A stretch of 64,000 nt of DNA from Monodelphis domestica (GCF_027887165.1 NC_077230.1:342284459-342348458); one strand, 5' to 3'; positions 9,723 through 22,499 are shown, counted from the first letter of the stretch. Numbers and translations are program-made. Notes: generated by a model from the letters alone, not told the origin.

Positions 9723-10685
9723 GATAGATTCTTAGAACTCATTTCACTTTAAACTTTTGGTTTAGTCTAGCTTCTTAAGGAATTCTATGATTTGTTTTTA
9801 TTAAAAGTTTTCTTTGTGGACATTTAATTGCCTTTAAAATAAAAAATTAAATTAGCAACTTTGAACACTCACTGGATGACAACTATTCAGGATTTTAAAT
9901 GCTAAAAATCAGTGGAAAATTTCAGGGAGACAGACTTTGAAGATAAAACACCTGAGCAACTCAATGAGCATTATTAATTGGGTGCCAGACTCTTTGAGAC
10001 CTTTATCATCTATAAAAAGGTGAGTTATAAGAAATCTAATTTAGTCTTATCTTTTTATTTGCCAGTTTGTTTATGAATGAATTATATTTTAATCTTTAAT
10101 TAATTTAATTCATTTTAATGGAGTTTTGCATGATTTTTTTGTTTTTGTTTAATAAATAAGGAAGGACTTGGCTACATTGACACATTCAATGTATTGTGAA
10201 GGAAGTGACAGTTGAGTTGGACTTAAATTAATAAGTAACTAGGAATTCAGTAAGTGAAGAAGTGGGAGGAAGTCATATTCTACCCATTTCTGACCTAGTG
10301 ATAACAAACTTTTAAGTATGTGGATATCCTGGTAACTAAGGAAGATTTAGAAAATTGTCTTTAGTTTTAAAAAACTTCCTGGGGTAATTTAAATCTTTGC
10401 AAACAATATTTGCAAATGTATTAAATTATAAGTGTTTTGGATTAAAACTGTTATAATCATGTATAACCAAGTTTCATACATTTATTTATATATTTCTAAC
10501 TTAGATTATTAGATATTTGAAGTCTTGATTTGTAGCCATTTAAAATTTTTTTCTGAAGCACTTTTTTGTTTTGTTTTTATATTATAGTCATTTCCCAGTG
10601 TGAATCCCACCTCCCATCCCCATCCTTCCCCAATTGCTAATCAAAACTTCCTTTGAAACAGAAAGACAGATAAGCAAAACTGACC
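9723..10685. other. Unassigned intergenic sequence
   Basis: AT-rich, without recognisable exons. I see no structure beyond short A/T runs. Confidence 0.4.
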
Positions 10686-10689
10686 AATG

Positions 10690-11100
10690 AAGAACCTGTG
10701 AAGACAGGTTGAATCCTAATTGTGAAGAACTTTAAATGCCAAATAGGAGTTTTTAATTTATCCTACAGTCACTCAGGAACAACTGCAACTTTTAGAAAAT
10801 GTCATATAGGACACAAATAAATCTGGTACTAGGATAGCAGAAAAGTTAAGGATGCGCACTATGGAGCAACTCCTAGAACGTCACACCAATGAAACAATTT
10901 GAGTGAGCTTGGAATGAAGAAAAAGATTTTGAGAGATGTAGATGAGGAGGGAGTACATTTCAGACATCATGACAATGAGTGGAGCTGAGCGACAGAGTAT
11001 TCCAATTGTGGAGTGACTACAACATAAAGTACCTTTAGGACATGAAAGAAGGCTGGAGAGGCAGGCAGGGGTCAGATTGGAGAGGTAATAAATGCCAGAT
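10690..11100 (+). repeat. Old interspersed repeat, 3' part (tentative)
   Basis: It contains GAAGAACTTTAAATGCCAAA, TAGGAGTTTTTAATTTATCC and AGAGGCAGGCAGGGGTCAG. These resemble the distal part of the dispersed AAGTGCCTAC-type repeat seen at 35.8 and 55.5 kb. The assignment rests on word order only. Confidence 0.35.
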
Positions 11101-11469
11101 AAGACACTTTATTTTGTTTTCTCAGGATTGGGAAGCAAATGAGACTTTTTAATAAATGAGTGCCTTGTGTCTTTGGAAGATTCTTTTGTCAGCTGTGTGA
11201 AGACTGATTGGAGAGGAAGCTGAGCCAGGGACCTTGAGCAGGTGCAGAGAGGCAGGCTTGGGTTGAGCATCAGGGAAACTTCCCAACAAATGAAGTTGAA
11301 TTTGTAGCCTTAAAATTATATTTGGGCAAAAATAAAATAATTGATTATTCTTAGATGATATACTCGACATCATTTTGTAAAAAGATATTTTTCTTATTAT
11401 TAATGAAGGTGAAATTAAGGCAGTGAAGGAAAGCATATGTAAAGGAGTGTTATTAATTATAATAAAAGC

Positions 11470-11670
11470 AACTTATAATGATAGCACATTATAGTTTACA
11501 AAGCGCTTTCTTTACAATAATTCTTTGAGGTAGTACAAATATTATTATTCACATTTTACAGATGAAGAACCTGAAGAGATGTATAGAGGTAAAGTACCAA
11601 TCCACAGACCAAAATCTATGTCTCCTGATTCCAAATCTTGTGTCCTTTCCCCTATATCATGCTGACTCCC
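11470..11670 (-). mobile_element. THER/MIR-type CORE-SINE
   Basis: It contains ATTATAGTTTACAAAGCGC, TTCACATTTTACAGATGAAG and CTCCTGATTCCAAATCTTGT in the reversed CORE-SINE order, with the tRNA-like head on the right. Confidence 0.6.
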
Positions 11671-11970
11671 AAATTTGTGAGTGTTTTTACTATTTTTTTA
11701 TTAAAGTCTCTAGAAAAGCTTGATTTCCCAAATACTAAAATTAATACTAAATGCTAATATAAATTTACTATATTCCAAACTCGGGGTTGGAAATGCACAT
11801 CTATAGACAGCAAGTTTTCCCCTACGACTTCCTAATTATTTAGTTTACTAAAGTTTGACTATATTGATCTTTTCCCTAATGAGTATAAATGGTTTAATTA
11901 TTCTCTTCCTTTTCCCCTTCCCCAACCAATCCATTCTCATTGAATGCTCTAAAACAGAAAGTCTTTTTGC
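11671..11970. other. Unassigned intergenic sequence
   Basis: AT-rich; nothing recognised. Confidence 0.35.
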
Positions 11971-11971
11971 T

Positions 11972-12145
11972 ACATGATGTCATGGAAAGAGAACTAGACC
12001 ATATGTACCAGGACTTTTTGGTCCTGGTTCTGATAAATCCTTGATTTGGGACCTCAGGTGAAAATACCTCTCTAAACCTCAAGTTCCTCATCTATACATT
12101 AAGGGAACTGGAATAGATAGCTCTAATACTCTAACATTTTATGCT
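11972..12145 (+). mobile_element. MIR-type SINE
   Basis: It contains TCATGGAAAGAGAACTAGAC, CCTGGTTCTGATAAATCC and CTCTAAACCTCAAGTTCCTC followed by a GAACTGGAATAGATAG block. Confidence 0.5.
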
Positions 12146-12449
12146 TGGGTTTGTATAAATGGAGATTTTGAGCCTTTGGACTTCATCCCCCAGAAGTCCC
12201 TTAGAATTTCCCAAAATAACTTTATAAAATATAATATTTAGTTATTGATGATTAATTAAAAAACCCACAGGTTAATTATCATCCCTCTTTTAGTTATGAT
12301 CTTTCAGATTTATTCAGTGAATGTTGGAAAGAAAATATCTTCCTTTTTGGTTATTTAGTATGTTTTGCAGTGGGGCTAATTGTGAGTTTGTTTTAAAAAC
12401 TGAAATTAAACTTTTTATTTTCTAACTAATAAAGATACTGAATAAGAAC

Positions 12450-12610
12450 AATCAAAAGAGCTTTGAACAGAAATTCAGGTGATGTCGGCTCTAGTCCCTG
12501 CCTTGCTACTAATGGCCTGCATGATTTAGTTAACTTCTCTAGAGGTTTACCTGTTTCCCATCTGTAAAATGCATATGTTTGCCTAGGTGATCCTTAAGAC
12601 CCTCAAGAAT
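12450..12610 (+). mobile_element. MIR-type SINE
   Basis: The motifs are TGAACAGAAATTCAGGTGAT, TTGCTACTAATGGCCTGC, TAACTTCTCTAGAGGTTTAC and CCATCTGTAAAATGCATATG in MIR order. Confidence 0.5.
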
Positions 12611-12827
12611 GAACTATCTAGAAATGAAAAAAGTGTAGCAGTTAGGTGACATTTGTAGAAGAAGAAAAAGAGTGATGTTTTACCTTTAACCATTGAAACC
12701 AGGTTATCTTTGATGTCTACTTGAAATGAGTACAACTGAGAATCCCTCTGGATATCTATCACACTTGATTGCTGATCTGTTTAAGAATCATTGACTTCCT
12801 TTCCATTACTCTTCACCCCAGACATTT

Positions 12828-13120
12828 CTTCAATAAACATTTATCAAAGACCTGGTAATTATATGTAAGACTCAGAACAAAAAGGGGAAAGAGAATGTTG
12901 TATGAGATTAGCTCTCTGACTTCAGAAGAATTTTATAAACTAATAGGTGAGATAGATAAGTACAAAAGTAATTTTGATGCCAAATAATGGGCTATAAATG
13001 CACAAAACAGCTATGAGCAGAGGTTGTGAAAGTTCAGAGGAGGGAGAGTAACTTTCTAGCTGGTGCTTGGGTGGGAGATGTTGTGATATAATAAAAGACT
13101 ACTAAACAAGAAATTAGAAA
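12828..13120 (+). repeat. Old interspersed repeat copy
   Basis: It contains TCAATAAACATTTATCAAAG, a GGTGAGATAGATAAGTAC block and TATAAATGCACAAAACAGC. It is a diverged copy of the family at 16.98 and 55.5 kb. Confidence 0.4.
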
Positions 13121-13125
13121 ATCTA

Positions 13126-13145
13126 GAGTAGAGTAGAGTAGAGTA
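13126..13145 (+). repeat. (GAGTA)4 short tandem repeat
   Basis: Four perfect GAGTA units. Confidence 0.85.
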
Positions 13146-13146
13146 G

Positions 13147-14212
13147 TCCCATTTGGGACAAGTTGCTTTCCCTCTCTGGACCTTAACTGCAAGATTCTGA
13201 TGTCTAAGGCCCTTTTCAATTCTACTAACCAGTGAATCTGTGAATCAATGGAAGCTTCGGACAGGTCATGACATTTTATTTGGGTGTTGAAGAATGAATT
13301 GCATTTGGTGGGTAGAGATGCATCTAAGGGATGGACAGTCCAATTATAGAGTGCTTCCTCTAATATGGGTAAATGGGAATGACCTATATTTTAGTTTGGC
13401 TAGTTCATTGGATTCACAGAAGGGGGGAGCAGGTATAGTGTGAGTTAAGAATGAAAAGTGTGTTTGAAGCAACTGTGACAACAAACCTTGAGCCTGTTAC
13501 AGTATTTGTAATCCTTAAAAGCCATTCCTTCTTGTTAAGACATTGAAGATGTTAAAATGCAACTTAATCTGGAGTAGTAATAACTTCTTGTTATCCATGT
13601 TCACCATTCTCATTTTAAGCTCTATTAACTTATCCTGATGGGAGCACACATCCATGGAATTATTGATCTCCTTACTTGCTGGTTCCATTGACTTTTTAGC
13701 CCTTCCTCTAATGATCATGTTTCTGTGTGATCCAGTCTCTTAATCAGGAATTCTCTATTGTTATCCTTCATTCCTGCTCAAAATGGCCCAGAACCTTCTA
13801 TCACAATAGATTGCCTCCAGGACACCTGCCTCCCCTTGCCCCTGCCTCCATCCTTTCTTGTCTTTATTTGTCCAAGTGTTCCCAGAAAGAGCCTGTACAC
13901 CATTCTTTCCATTTCATGCTGTGTGACCACAAGCTTCTGTTCCATAACTTTGTTATTGATCAGCCTTCTGATAACCTTTTTGTGAATTAATTTTATCAGA
14001 TGTCCTAGCTGAACTCTAAGGGAATAACATGCATTATAGGCAAATTTTGGATGAAAAGAAATAAAGTTCCTGAGCCAGTCAGTAAGGAGCAGCCCCTTCT
14101 CATTTCCTTGAATCTGATTGAGAGGATAACAAGGAAGAACATTATGGTACACAGCAAAGCCTTTGAGGGTACCTGTCTAGTAGTTGTAGGGACACTTGAC
14201 ACATCATTTCCT
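13147..14212. other. Unassigned intergenic sequence
   Basis: The longest open frame (minus strand 13,778-14,152) has no recognisable domain and no CpG-rich start. Nothing else is named. Confidence 0.35.
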
Positions 14213-14214
14213 GT

Positions 14215-14455
14215 TATAATAGCTAACATTTATACAGTGTTTTAAAGTTTGCAAAGCATTTTACACATATCTCTCCTTTTATCCTCAGCAACCTTGGGAG
14301 GAGTTGCTATTATTAACATTCCAATTTTATAGTTGTTTTACAGAGGCAAAGCAATTTGCCCAGGGTTACATAGCTAGTAGATGTCTGAGGCAGGATTTGA
14401 AATCAGTTCCTCCTGATTCCAGGCTCAATGATCTCCCCACTGCACTACTTTGTTT
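14215..14455 (-). mobile_element. THER/MIR-type CORE-SINE
   Basis: It contains AATAGCTAACATTTATACAG, GCAAAGCATTTTACACATAT, TTTGCCCAGGGTTACATAGC, TCAGTTCCTCCTGATTCCAG and CTCCCCACTGCACTACTT. This is a fairly complete reversed copy. Confidence 0.7.
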
Positions 14456-14744
14456 TTATTAGTAAATGGCTTACTTGACATTTGAACTTAGGTCCTCTAA
14501 ATCTGAGTCCATTGAACTTGACTTCATACTCTCAAGGTAGTAAGTAGTAAAGCCCTTAATATGGAGCAGGGAATCCCTGCAGACCTCTTCATCTGCAAGA
14601 TCAGTCAGTCCTGGAGCTCAAACCTCCTTCATACCCTCTGCTCCTCAAGTCCTTCAAGTTGGAAGGAAGAGCAGAGAACTCCTCCCAGAACCTTCATTGA
14701 ATGAGGTTATCTAAAGCCTACCCAGCTGCTGTCCCCTGGACTTC

Positions 14745-14930
14745 TCTGTCATAGTAACTCTCCTCCCTTATCCCCCTTCCCTTTCCAACTTCTTTCTGTG
14801 TTTTCCCTCATTAATTTGTAAGCTCTTTGAGGCCAGAGACTATTTTTTTTTCACATTTGTTTCCCCAGTACAGAGCCTGGCACATAATGAGCACTTAATG
14901 AATATTTACTGATTGACAGACTATTGTCTT
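14745..14930 (+). mobile_element. L2-type LINE 3' end
   Basis: It contains TAAGCTCTTTGAGGCCAGAG, CCCCAGTACAGAGCCTGGC and AATGAGCACTTAATGAATAT, the canonical L2 3' terminus. Confidence 0.7.
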
Positions 14931-15065
14931 CCCCTTTTCAAGTATAAGCTTTTTGACAACAAGGACTGACTTTCTTTTTTTGTATTTGTATCTCCACAGT
15001 TTATTAGCAAAGTTCCTGACATATAATAAGTGCTCAGTAAATGGGTTTGTTTTTTTTATTGACTG
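14930..15065 (+). mobile_element. Second L2-type 3' end in tandem
   Basis: Directly after the first, TATAAGCTTTTTGACAACAA, TTGTATCTCCACAGTTTATT and TAATAAGTGCTCAGTAAATG repeat the same terminus. Two L2 3' ends lie head-to-tail. Confidence 0.6.
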
Positions 15066-16125
15066 TGGGAAAATGTAAGAAGAGAGAATGGGTAGCAACT
15101 GCTTTAGAGTCCAATTTCAACTTCTACTAGTAAATCCAATCTAGTGTCTAGGGATCGCTAGTTTAGAGCCTGATATTTTAGATACTGCCAGGAGAAGATA
15201 GGCAAGAGTTAGGCACCACAGTAGGTCACTCTGGCTTAGTTATTTCTTTTAGGTATCAAAGAAGAGCACACTACAGAGAAGGAGGTGAGGGGAAGGGCGG
15301 AAACAAAATGGAATTGTGGAGAGGCACTAAAGACAAATTTACTTCCTTTGACTGCCTTCCCCTACCTCACACCAGCCATTATGCCTAAGGTAGGATATTT
15401 GTATACTATTCCCTGCCTGGATAAACATTCATCTTTTGTCATACACCCTGGTCCCTCTCTTTCCTCTCTATTCCATTTAATCTGGAGTTTGCAGGGACAT
15501 TTTATACACTATTCCCTGTGGTTATACATCCTGGGATGCTATGAAATGCTCTGAGTTCTTATCTTTCCAGTTGCCATTTGACATGACTCAGAGCCAGATC
15601 ACAAGGTGGTATGAACAGTGTGGTTTGCCTAGCCAGTATCCCTTGCATGGGCCCTAGTACAAGCTAGTGTTCTACTGGCCTACATCTTTGCTTCCTGCAA
15701 TCACTGCTTAATTTGATTTCATGGAGTTGCTGTGACTTGGCTGTGTAGCTGTTCAGTCCATACTGCTTCCCATTCCAGGGTCATTGGGGAAATGACAAGA
15801 AGAAATGGATGGGCCCTTATTGAAGTGTAACTACCAAGTCAACAAAGCCAGAAATCCCATCCAAGTGAATGCTATCCCCTTCAAACTACTCCCTTTGGGA
15901 GGCTATCTGATTATTCCCGTGATGCTGTCATTGCTCAAAATGTTTCTGTAGCTCCTTTGGCCTGTAGCTTATTGTTTTGACTATTTTAAGTGCTGGAAAA
16001 TGTTAGTCCTTTGAGAGTTAATTTGATTTTTCAAAATATCCAAAAGTCATTCAAAGGCAAGTTTGGTTATATTAAGGTAGGTGATTAAACTGGGAATTAG
16101 TATTTGGGTCAGAAATAGGGGTGAA
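15066..16125. other. Unassigned intergenic sequence
   Basis: No exon, RNA gene or named repeat is recognised in this kilobase. Confidence 0.35.
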
Positions 16126-16129
16126 TATG

Positions 16130-16312
16130 AACTAATGAGATTGCCAGGAGAATTAGATCCTATTCCCAGCCCTTCTTCTCATTCAGTGTATGACCTTTGG
16201 CCAGTTGCCGTACCGCTCTACTCTTCAGAGTTCTCATTTGTCAAATGAGAAGTTTGGACCAGATAATCTCCAAAGGTTGCTTCCAGCACTGACATTCTAT
16301 TAGTCTGTGATT
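16130..16312 (+). mobile_element. MIR-type SINE
   Basis: It contains AGTGTATGACCTTTGGCCAG, TCAGAGTTCTCATTTGTCA, TTTGGACCAGATAATCTCCA and TTGCTTCCAGCACTGACATT, the MIR sense layout. Confidence 0.6.
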
Positions 16313-16504
16313 TATTTTTTATGTGGTTAATAAACCACTTTCAAGGCAATTCCCTCAAGAGATTCCAAGAATGTGTTGTGCAGTGACAACAATGTCTGAA
16401 TTAGTATATGTCTATCCCAGGGACTCTAGGGAGGATGACCATCATTTGGGGCCAGGGGAATGCTTTTTAAAAACCAAAGAGCTTATTGGTCTGCTGTTAC
16501 CCTC

Positions 16505-16722
16505 ACCCAGTCCTGAGAGAAAGGTATAGAATGTCAGAGTTGGACAAGAGGTTGGTTATGAGATAATCTAATTCAGCCCCTTCACTTTGCACATGAGGAA
16601 GCTAAAACCCAAAGAAAGAAAGTCATGACTTGCCTGCAGCTACACAGCAGTTTTGGTGGCAGAACAAGAATTAGAACCAAGTCCCCTGACTCCCAATCTA
16701 GTGGTCTTAACACTATGTTTGA
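16505..16722 (+). mobile_element. MIR-type SINE
   Basis: It contains TAGAATGTCAGAGTTGGACA, CTTTGCACATGAGGAAGCTA, ACTTGCCTGCAGCTACACAG and CCCCTGACTCCCAATCTAG. Confidence 0.55.
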
Positions 16723-16974
16723 CTCAAGATAACAGCCAATTTATCCTTGAACCTTTATCCCCATTCAATGCTGACTATGACTTCATTCCCCAAATTCACC
16801 ATTCCATTACACAAAAACAGCCCCACCTCTCCCTGGGTCCAATAGGATTATTACCTTTGAAAGACTACCCTGGACCACTAACGACCCCTTGGGTATAGAT
16901 AATTGATTGAACAATCATTTGACCACCAGCTGTATGTTAAAGGGGAGCAAAAATGAGACTGGTGATATAGGCAG

Positions 16975-17305
16975 TCCACAAACATTCATTAGGCCCAACT
17001 TTGTGCCAGGTGCTATGCTAAGCCCTAGAAATACAAAGAAAGACCACATCACTTCAGTTTATTCTTGTAGAGTATTCATTCTAATGGGGTAGACAACTTG
17101 TAAAAAGCTAGGTAAATACACAGCTATCTACAGCCAGATAGGAGGTAAGTTCAGAGGGGAAGGTGTCTTATGGAAGGCGGACTTCTTACCTGAGTCTTGA
17201 AGGAAGCTAAGGAAACTAAGAGACAAAAATAAAGAGCCAACATTTCAGGCATAAGAAACAGCCTGAAGTGCAAAGGCCTGGGGATGAAATGAGATGGGGT
17301 GTTTG
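16975..17305 (+). repeat. Old interspersed repeat copy
   Basis: It begins CACAAACATTCATTAGGCCC, then GTGCCAGGTGCTATGCTAAG, TTCTAATGGGGTAGACAAC, TGAGTCTTGAAGGAAGCTA and TCAGGCATAAGAAACAGCC. This is a near-complete left-to-right order of the dispersed family. Confidence 0.55.
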
Positions 17306-17423
17306 CAAGTAGACAGAAATAGCTTACTTAGACAAGTGTAGAAAAGCACTTGATTTGGGCTCAAACTTTTGGTTTTAAATTCTTGCCCTGCCATTTACCA
17401 GCTGTGTGATCTTAGTCAAGTTA

Positions 17424-17550
17424 CATGAGAGGCTACGTGGCGAAGTGGAGGGGGGGGGGGCAAGACTTGGAGTCAGGAAGACCTAGGTTCAGATTCCACC
17501 TCAGATAGCTGTGTGGCCATGGACAAATCACCTAACCTCCCTCTACATTG
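17424..17550 (+). mobile_element. Mon1/MAR1-type SINE, 5' half
   Basis: It contains GAGGCTACGTGGCGAAGTGG, a G-run (about 17,449-17,460), TTGGAGTCAGGAAGACCTAG and TGGACAAATCACCTAACCTC. Confidence 0.65.
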
Positions 17551-17559
17551 CATTGTATA

Positions 17560-17800
17560 TCAATTATTTTTCAGTCATTTGGGGTATTCTTGTCAAAGTC
17601 ACTGAAGTAGTTTGCCATTTCCTTCTCCAACTCATTTTACAGATGAGGAAAACTGAGGTAAAAAGGATTAAGTGATTTACCTAGAGTCACATAATTAGTA
17701 GGTGTCAGATTTAGTAAGGGTCAGATTTAAACTCAGGAAACTGAATCTTCCTGACTCAAGACCTATAATCTATTCACTGTATCACATAACTGACAATTCC
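17560..17800 (-). mobile_element. Mon1/MAR1-type SINE
   Basis: The reversed copy runs CATTTGGGGTATTCTTGTCA, TTTGCCATTTCCTTCTCCAA, TCATTTTACAGATGAGGAAA, TTACCTAGAGTCACATAATT and CTTCCTGACTCAAGACC. It lies tail to tail with the + strand half on its left. Confidence 0.75.
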
Positions 17801-19045
17801 CACATTACTTGTTTATAAAAGGAAGGGGTTGGGCTCAGTGATTTCTACAATATCTTCTAGCTCTAAATCTGTCCAAACCTCAATTTCCTCTTCTGTGAAA
17901 TAAGGATAATAATATTTGCACTATGAAATTTTGGGTTTAAATGGAACAATGTATTCAAAGGTCTTTGTAAAAGACTATACCTAACTAAAATTATTACATT
18001 TGAAAAAAGTTGGCCAGCAAAAACTACAAAAAAACATTTGAATGAGTGAAAAGCATTTTTCATGGAAGAGAAAAAGTTTGAAATTTTAAAATTGGAATAA
18101 TAAAAGCATAGGATGTAGGGAGAAAATATGAACACTTTTCAAATACTCATTTAACAAATATTGGAAGAAAATAGGTAAAATTTCTGTGTATACCCCAAGA
18201 GGACCAAACCAAGACTTAGGAATAGAAGTTATAGGAAAACAAGTCCTAGATTTCTCAAAGTGGGGAAGTAACTTGTCTAGTTATCAGGTGGCAAAACTGG
18301 GACCAAATACAAGAAATGGTTAACAAAATCAGAGCTATCCAAAAATGGGATAGGCAGTTATGGAAAATGGCAAACTTCCAACTCTTGCCAGTTTTCAAGC
18401 AATGACTGGGTCATCTACCAAAAGGAATAATAAAGATGAATGAGGTTCCGAAGTTAAAAATCATCTAATCCATCCCCACCACCACCACCACTACCAAGGG
18501 GACTTACCAGAGAGCAAATTACTTACCCAAGATCATATAATGAATTAATAGCAGAACTAGGACAAAAAACCAGGGTTCTAGACTCGTCAAGTTTTTTCCC
18601 ACTATACCACACTATCAAATTACAAGCAAATTACTAGTGTTGGCTTTATGAGAAATCTGTAAAATGAAGTTGACCCTGATGGTCCCTCACAACTTTAAAA
18701 ATCTAGGCATGCTACAATCCTGGCAACCTTCAATATAAGGCAATATAACACTTTTTACTCTGTCTGTTTCTTGTCTCTAGGGCTGAGATGAAGATGAAGA
18801 AAAGATGAAGAAAAGATGGGGAAATACCCAAGATCATTTCAGGCATCCTTCTTTCACGTGAGTCCAAATAAGTTTGTAGCTTTGGTTTCAAAAATTCATG
18901 AAATTGACCTTCGCTCACTAGTCAAGGCAGGAAAATTAGAATACTTCTTGCTCTCCACTGCCACTTCCAGGCTCTCTCCCTTCCTCTATCACTCAGTGAC
19001 TTCTTTTATTTTCAGGAAATTCCTATCTACCACACAATCAAAATC
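17801..19045. other. Mostly unassigned sequence
   Basis: A short (CCA)n run lies at about 18,478-18,492. Parts near 18,480-18,620 look like a diverged SINE head. No gene is seen. Confidence 0.35.
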
Positions 19046-19049
19046 TTGA

Positions 19050-20890
19050 TAGCTTTCATCTGCAGACCTCCAGGTCACTCCTCTTCCTTCCTCAGTGAGG
19101 TCAGTATCTGCCTCACAATTTTTCTCTCCTTCCCAACTCCTAGCTTCATATTTACATACCTACACACATCGATATATGTTCTCCCTTAAACACACTAACC
19201 ACTCATTTCTGCAACCTATTTACTTCCTATAATCTAATATTCCACCCACATCAGCCACATACAAATATGACCATATGCTTGATCTTGCCAATTCAAGAAT
19301 TCTAAAATCTCTTTATCTGCCCATAATCTATTAGCTTTCTACATCTTCCTGTCTTCCCTTACCTTCTCTGACCACTCTGACCAGTAATTCCCTGACCCCA
19401 TCAATTCTCTCCCAGGTCATCTCCCTGCACTTACTGCTCTCTCCTCCATTCCCTACCTTGATCCTTTGGTGAATCAGTTTAGTCTATACTGACATTTCAT
19501 CAATCACCTTCTGCTAAGCTTCAGCCTTGGATCACTTTCACTGTGAAATACCTTTGTGCCTACACATGTGCTTCTGAATGAAGATGGAGAAAATCACACA
19601 ACCATTCTGTCTGGATCCAGGTTAACTTTAGGTTATTCAACCTCAACTGGGCCCTTATTGCTTCTAGGAAACTCTGCTGTTCCTCTCTCTATTTCAGATC
19701 TTCCAGACCTTTTCATCCCTCTTCAAATCTCTCATGGTTCCTCCTCCCTCTACCTTCTTTCTGACTTTGCCTAATTTTGGCTGAAAAAAAAAAAAAACTA
19801 GAACCATTCACTGTGAGCTCCTCCTCTCCTCATCTCATGTCTCTCAAGTGCCTTTTGCCACTATCTTCTTCACTCTTGAATCACATGAAGAGATGACCTT
19901 TCCCCTTAGAAGACTAACCCCTCTGTCTACACAAGTTACCCCATTCCATCCTGACTCCTTTAACAAATTGTTCCGTGTCATCCCCACACTGTCACTTATT
20001 TTCAATCTCTTGCTGTCTATTGGCTCATCCCTACTGTCTACAATCATGCCCATGTCTCCCCCGTCTTCAAAAATCCTTTACTTGATCCTTCCAACCCTGA
20101 TAACGATCATCCAACATCTCTTGCCCTTTGTGGCTAAGCTCCTTGACAAGACCATCCACAAGTGTCTTCAGTCTCTCTCTTTTTTTTCCAGAAAAAAAGG
20201 AATTTTTTTTATTCAAGTAACTCCTTACTATCAAGTTTCCAACCTCATCCTTGCACTGAAATGACTCTCTTAGACTCAGACTATTGCAATAGCCTACTGG
20301 GGGGATTAGGGGGAGATCTGCCTGCATCAAGTCTCTCCCCACTCCAAGCCATCCTCCATTCAGTCACTAAGGTAAATTTCCTAAAATGCAGGTTCAGTCA
20401 CTTTCACCCTGCTCCCACCTACTCACTAAACAATGACTCCCTATCATCTTTAGGATCAACTACAAAATCCTCTGTTTGATGTCTATCCTTCTAAACACCT
20501 TCCTCCCTGACAAAGGCTCTTTAATCCAGTGACTCTGGCCTAGCCTGCTCTATGATCTCCAGGCCCCGGGCATTTTCTCTGGTTGTCCCTGATGCTTGGA
20601 ATGCTCTCCTTCCCCCTCTCTGCTTCCTGGCTTCCTTCAAGTTTCAATTAAAATCTCATCTTCTACAGGAAGACTTATCCAACTATTCTTAATTCTAGTG
20701 CCTTCCATTTTCCCTATTTATTTTGTAGTCAGATTTTGGGCCATATTTACTTATTTGTTGTCTCCCATTAGATTGTGTGCTCCTTGAGAGCAGGGACTAT
20801 CTTTTGCCTCTTTTTGTAACCTTAGCACTTAGCATAGTCCCTGGTCCATAGAAGGCACTTAATAAATATTTATTTACTGAGTGATTGTCT
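19050..20890 (+). mobile_element. Long L2-type LINE copy
   Basis: About 1.8 kb of pyrimidine-biased + strand sequence ends in the canonical L2 3' terminus. The end runs ATGCTTGGAATGCTCTCCTT, GTGTGCTCCTTGAGAGCAGG, AACCTTAGCACTTAGCATAG and CACTTAATAAATATTTATTT. Upstream blocks such as AGCTCCTTGACAAGACCATC are consistent with the L2 ORF end. There are many stops and it is inactive. Confidence 0.7.
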
Positions 20891-21119
20891 TCCTTAGGAA
20901 GTGTGGATAATTGAGGGCAACTAATAGCCTTTGGTGGAGGAGGGAAGATTGTGGGCTAAAGAAGAATGCATTTGCTGGGATGTGGCTAAAGAGCTCACCT
21001 TTTTTCTGTTAAATCTCTGGTGCTAGACAGAATCCTGAAACAGTGATCAGGAATATTAGTCAGACTGGGAAGGGATGCTGAGCCCCAACATGGAGCTGAC
21101 AAACATAGTATGGAGGTAA

Positions 21120-22075
21120 CAGCACACTGTCACCACCATAGTTCAGGTCCTCATCATCCCTCTCCTGGAGTATTTTAATAGCCTCCTAACTGGCTTCCTT
21201 GCCTCTAGTCTCTCTCTTTTCAAATACATCCTTCATCTTGGTGACAAAATAATCTTCCAAAAGCACAGACGCTACCATGCTCTCTTGCTCAGAAATTTTT
21301 AGCAGTTCCCTATTACCTATAAGATAAACCTCCTCATGCTGGCATTTAAAGTTCTCCGTTACCTGGCTTTAATTCATCATTCTAGCCTTATTGTTCATCT
21401 CATTCATTCCATGTCTAAAAAGCAGTTCATTATAGTAAACAGAGTCAGGAAGACATGAGTTCAGGTCCCCACCTTGTGGACACTTTGTGTGTCACTTTGG
21501 GACAGTCACCTAATCTCTCTGAGCCTCAGTTTCCTCATCAGTAAAATGTGATTAATAATACCTACTTCCGAGGGTTGTTGCAAATAGCAAATTAGATCAT
21601 TTACATAAAGCACATTTTGCAAACCTTAAATCTCTAGATAAATGTTAGCTTACTATTATTATTATCTTCTAGTCAAATTAGATGTTTGTGTATTTATGTA
21701 TTCCATACACTGCTACCTCATTACTTCCCCAAACTGCCTGAGTTATCCATCATACCTGAAATCCACTCTTTAACCCAACTTTTCAGAGTCTTTGCCTTCC
21801 TTTAAGCTCTAGCTTAAAGATTTCACCTCCTCTATGAAACCTTCCTGGACTCTGCTCTTTCCTTCCCCTCCTCCACAGCTGAAAGTATTCTCTCTTTGCT
21901 GAAATTTTCCCAGAATATTTTGTCTTCCTCCTTTTCTCTCATCAGACTCTGCTTTATAATTAATTATGTTGTTATATCCTCATAGTGGAAAATAAGTTCC
22001 CTGAAGGCAGGTACTTTATTTTTTAATCATTATATCACCAAATCTTTAATAGATATTGAATTGGTTATTTATTAA
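21120..22075 (+). mobile_element. L2-type LINE, interrupted
   Basis: The left part (ATAGCCTCCTAACTGGCTTC, TCCAAAAGCACAGACGCTAC) continues on the right of a SINE. There it shows TCTATGAAACCTTCCTGGAC, TAAGTTCCCTGAAGGCAGGT and ATAGATATTGAATTGG. The inserted SINE occupies about 21,420-21,665. Confidence 0.65.
21420..21665 (+). mobile_element. MAR1/THER-type SINE nested in L2
   Basis: It contains CAGAGTCAGGAAGACATGAG, GACAGTCACCTAATCTCTC, TGAGCCTCAGTTTCCTCATC, AATGTGATTAATAATACC and CACATTTTGCAAACCTTAAA. The L2 resumes on both sides. Confidence 0.75.
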
Positions 22076-22249
22076 TGGTATTGACAAATTACTTTTTTTC
22101 TCATGAAGAATGCCTACCCAAGGAAATAGTATTGTATAGAATTGCTAAATTGTAGTGGTATCTTGTGGACCTAGGCATATTCTAATGAGGAAAGTGAATC
22201 CAAATCACTTTGAATCACACTGAATCTCCCCTTCAAGATTCCTAGAACA

Positions 22250-22400
22250 CTTCATTACAAAGTTCTCTCAGGCCTTGGGTTCCTTCATCTATAAAATGAG
22301 TGGGTTGAATTAGATGGTCCCTAAGGTCCATTCCAGTTCCAAGTCTATGATTCTATGAATCTTAGAGAGGTGTAGTGTAATGGAAACTGAAGTAAACTAG
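22250..22400 (+). mobile_element. MIR-type SINE fragment
   Basis: It contains CCTTGGGTTCCTTCATCTAT, AATTAGATGGTCCCTAAGGT and TCCAGTTCCAAGTCTATGAT, the 3' half of a MIR-like element. Confidence 0.6.
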
Positions 22401-22499
22401 AAGTCCAAAGATCTTCAGCCATTCATTTATCATTTGGCTTTGGGCAACTTTTCTGGTGTATCAATTTCTTTCTGGCATTGGTTCCTTGTCTTGCTTACA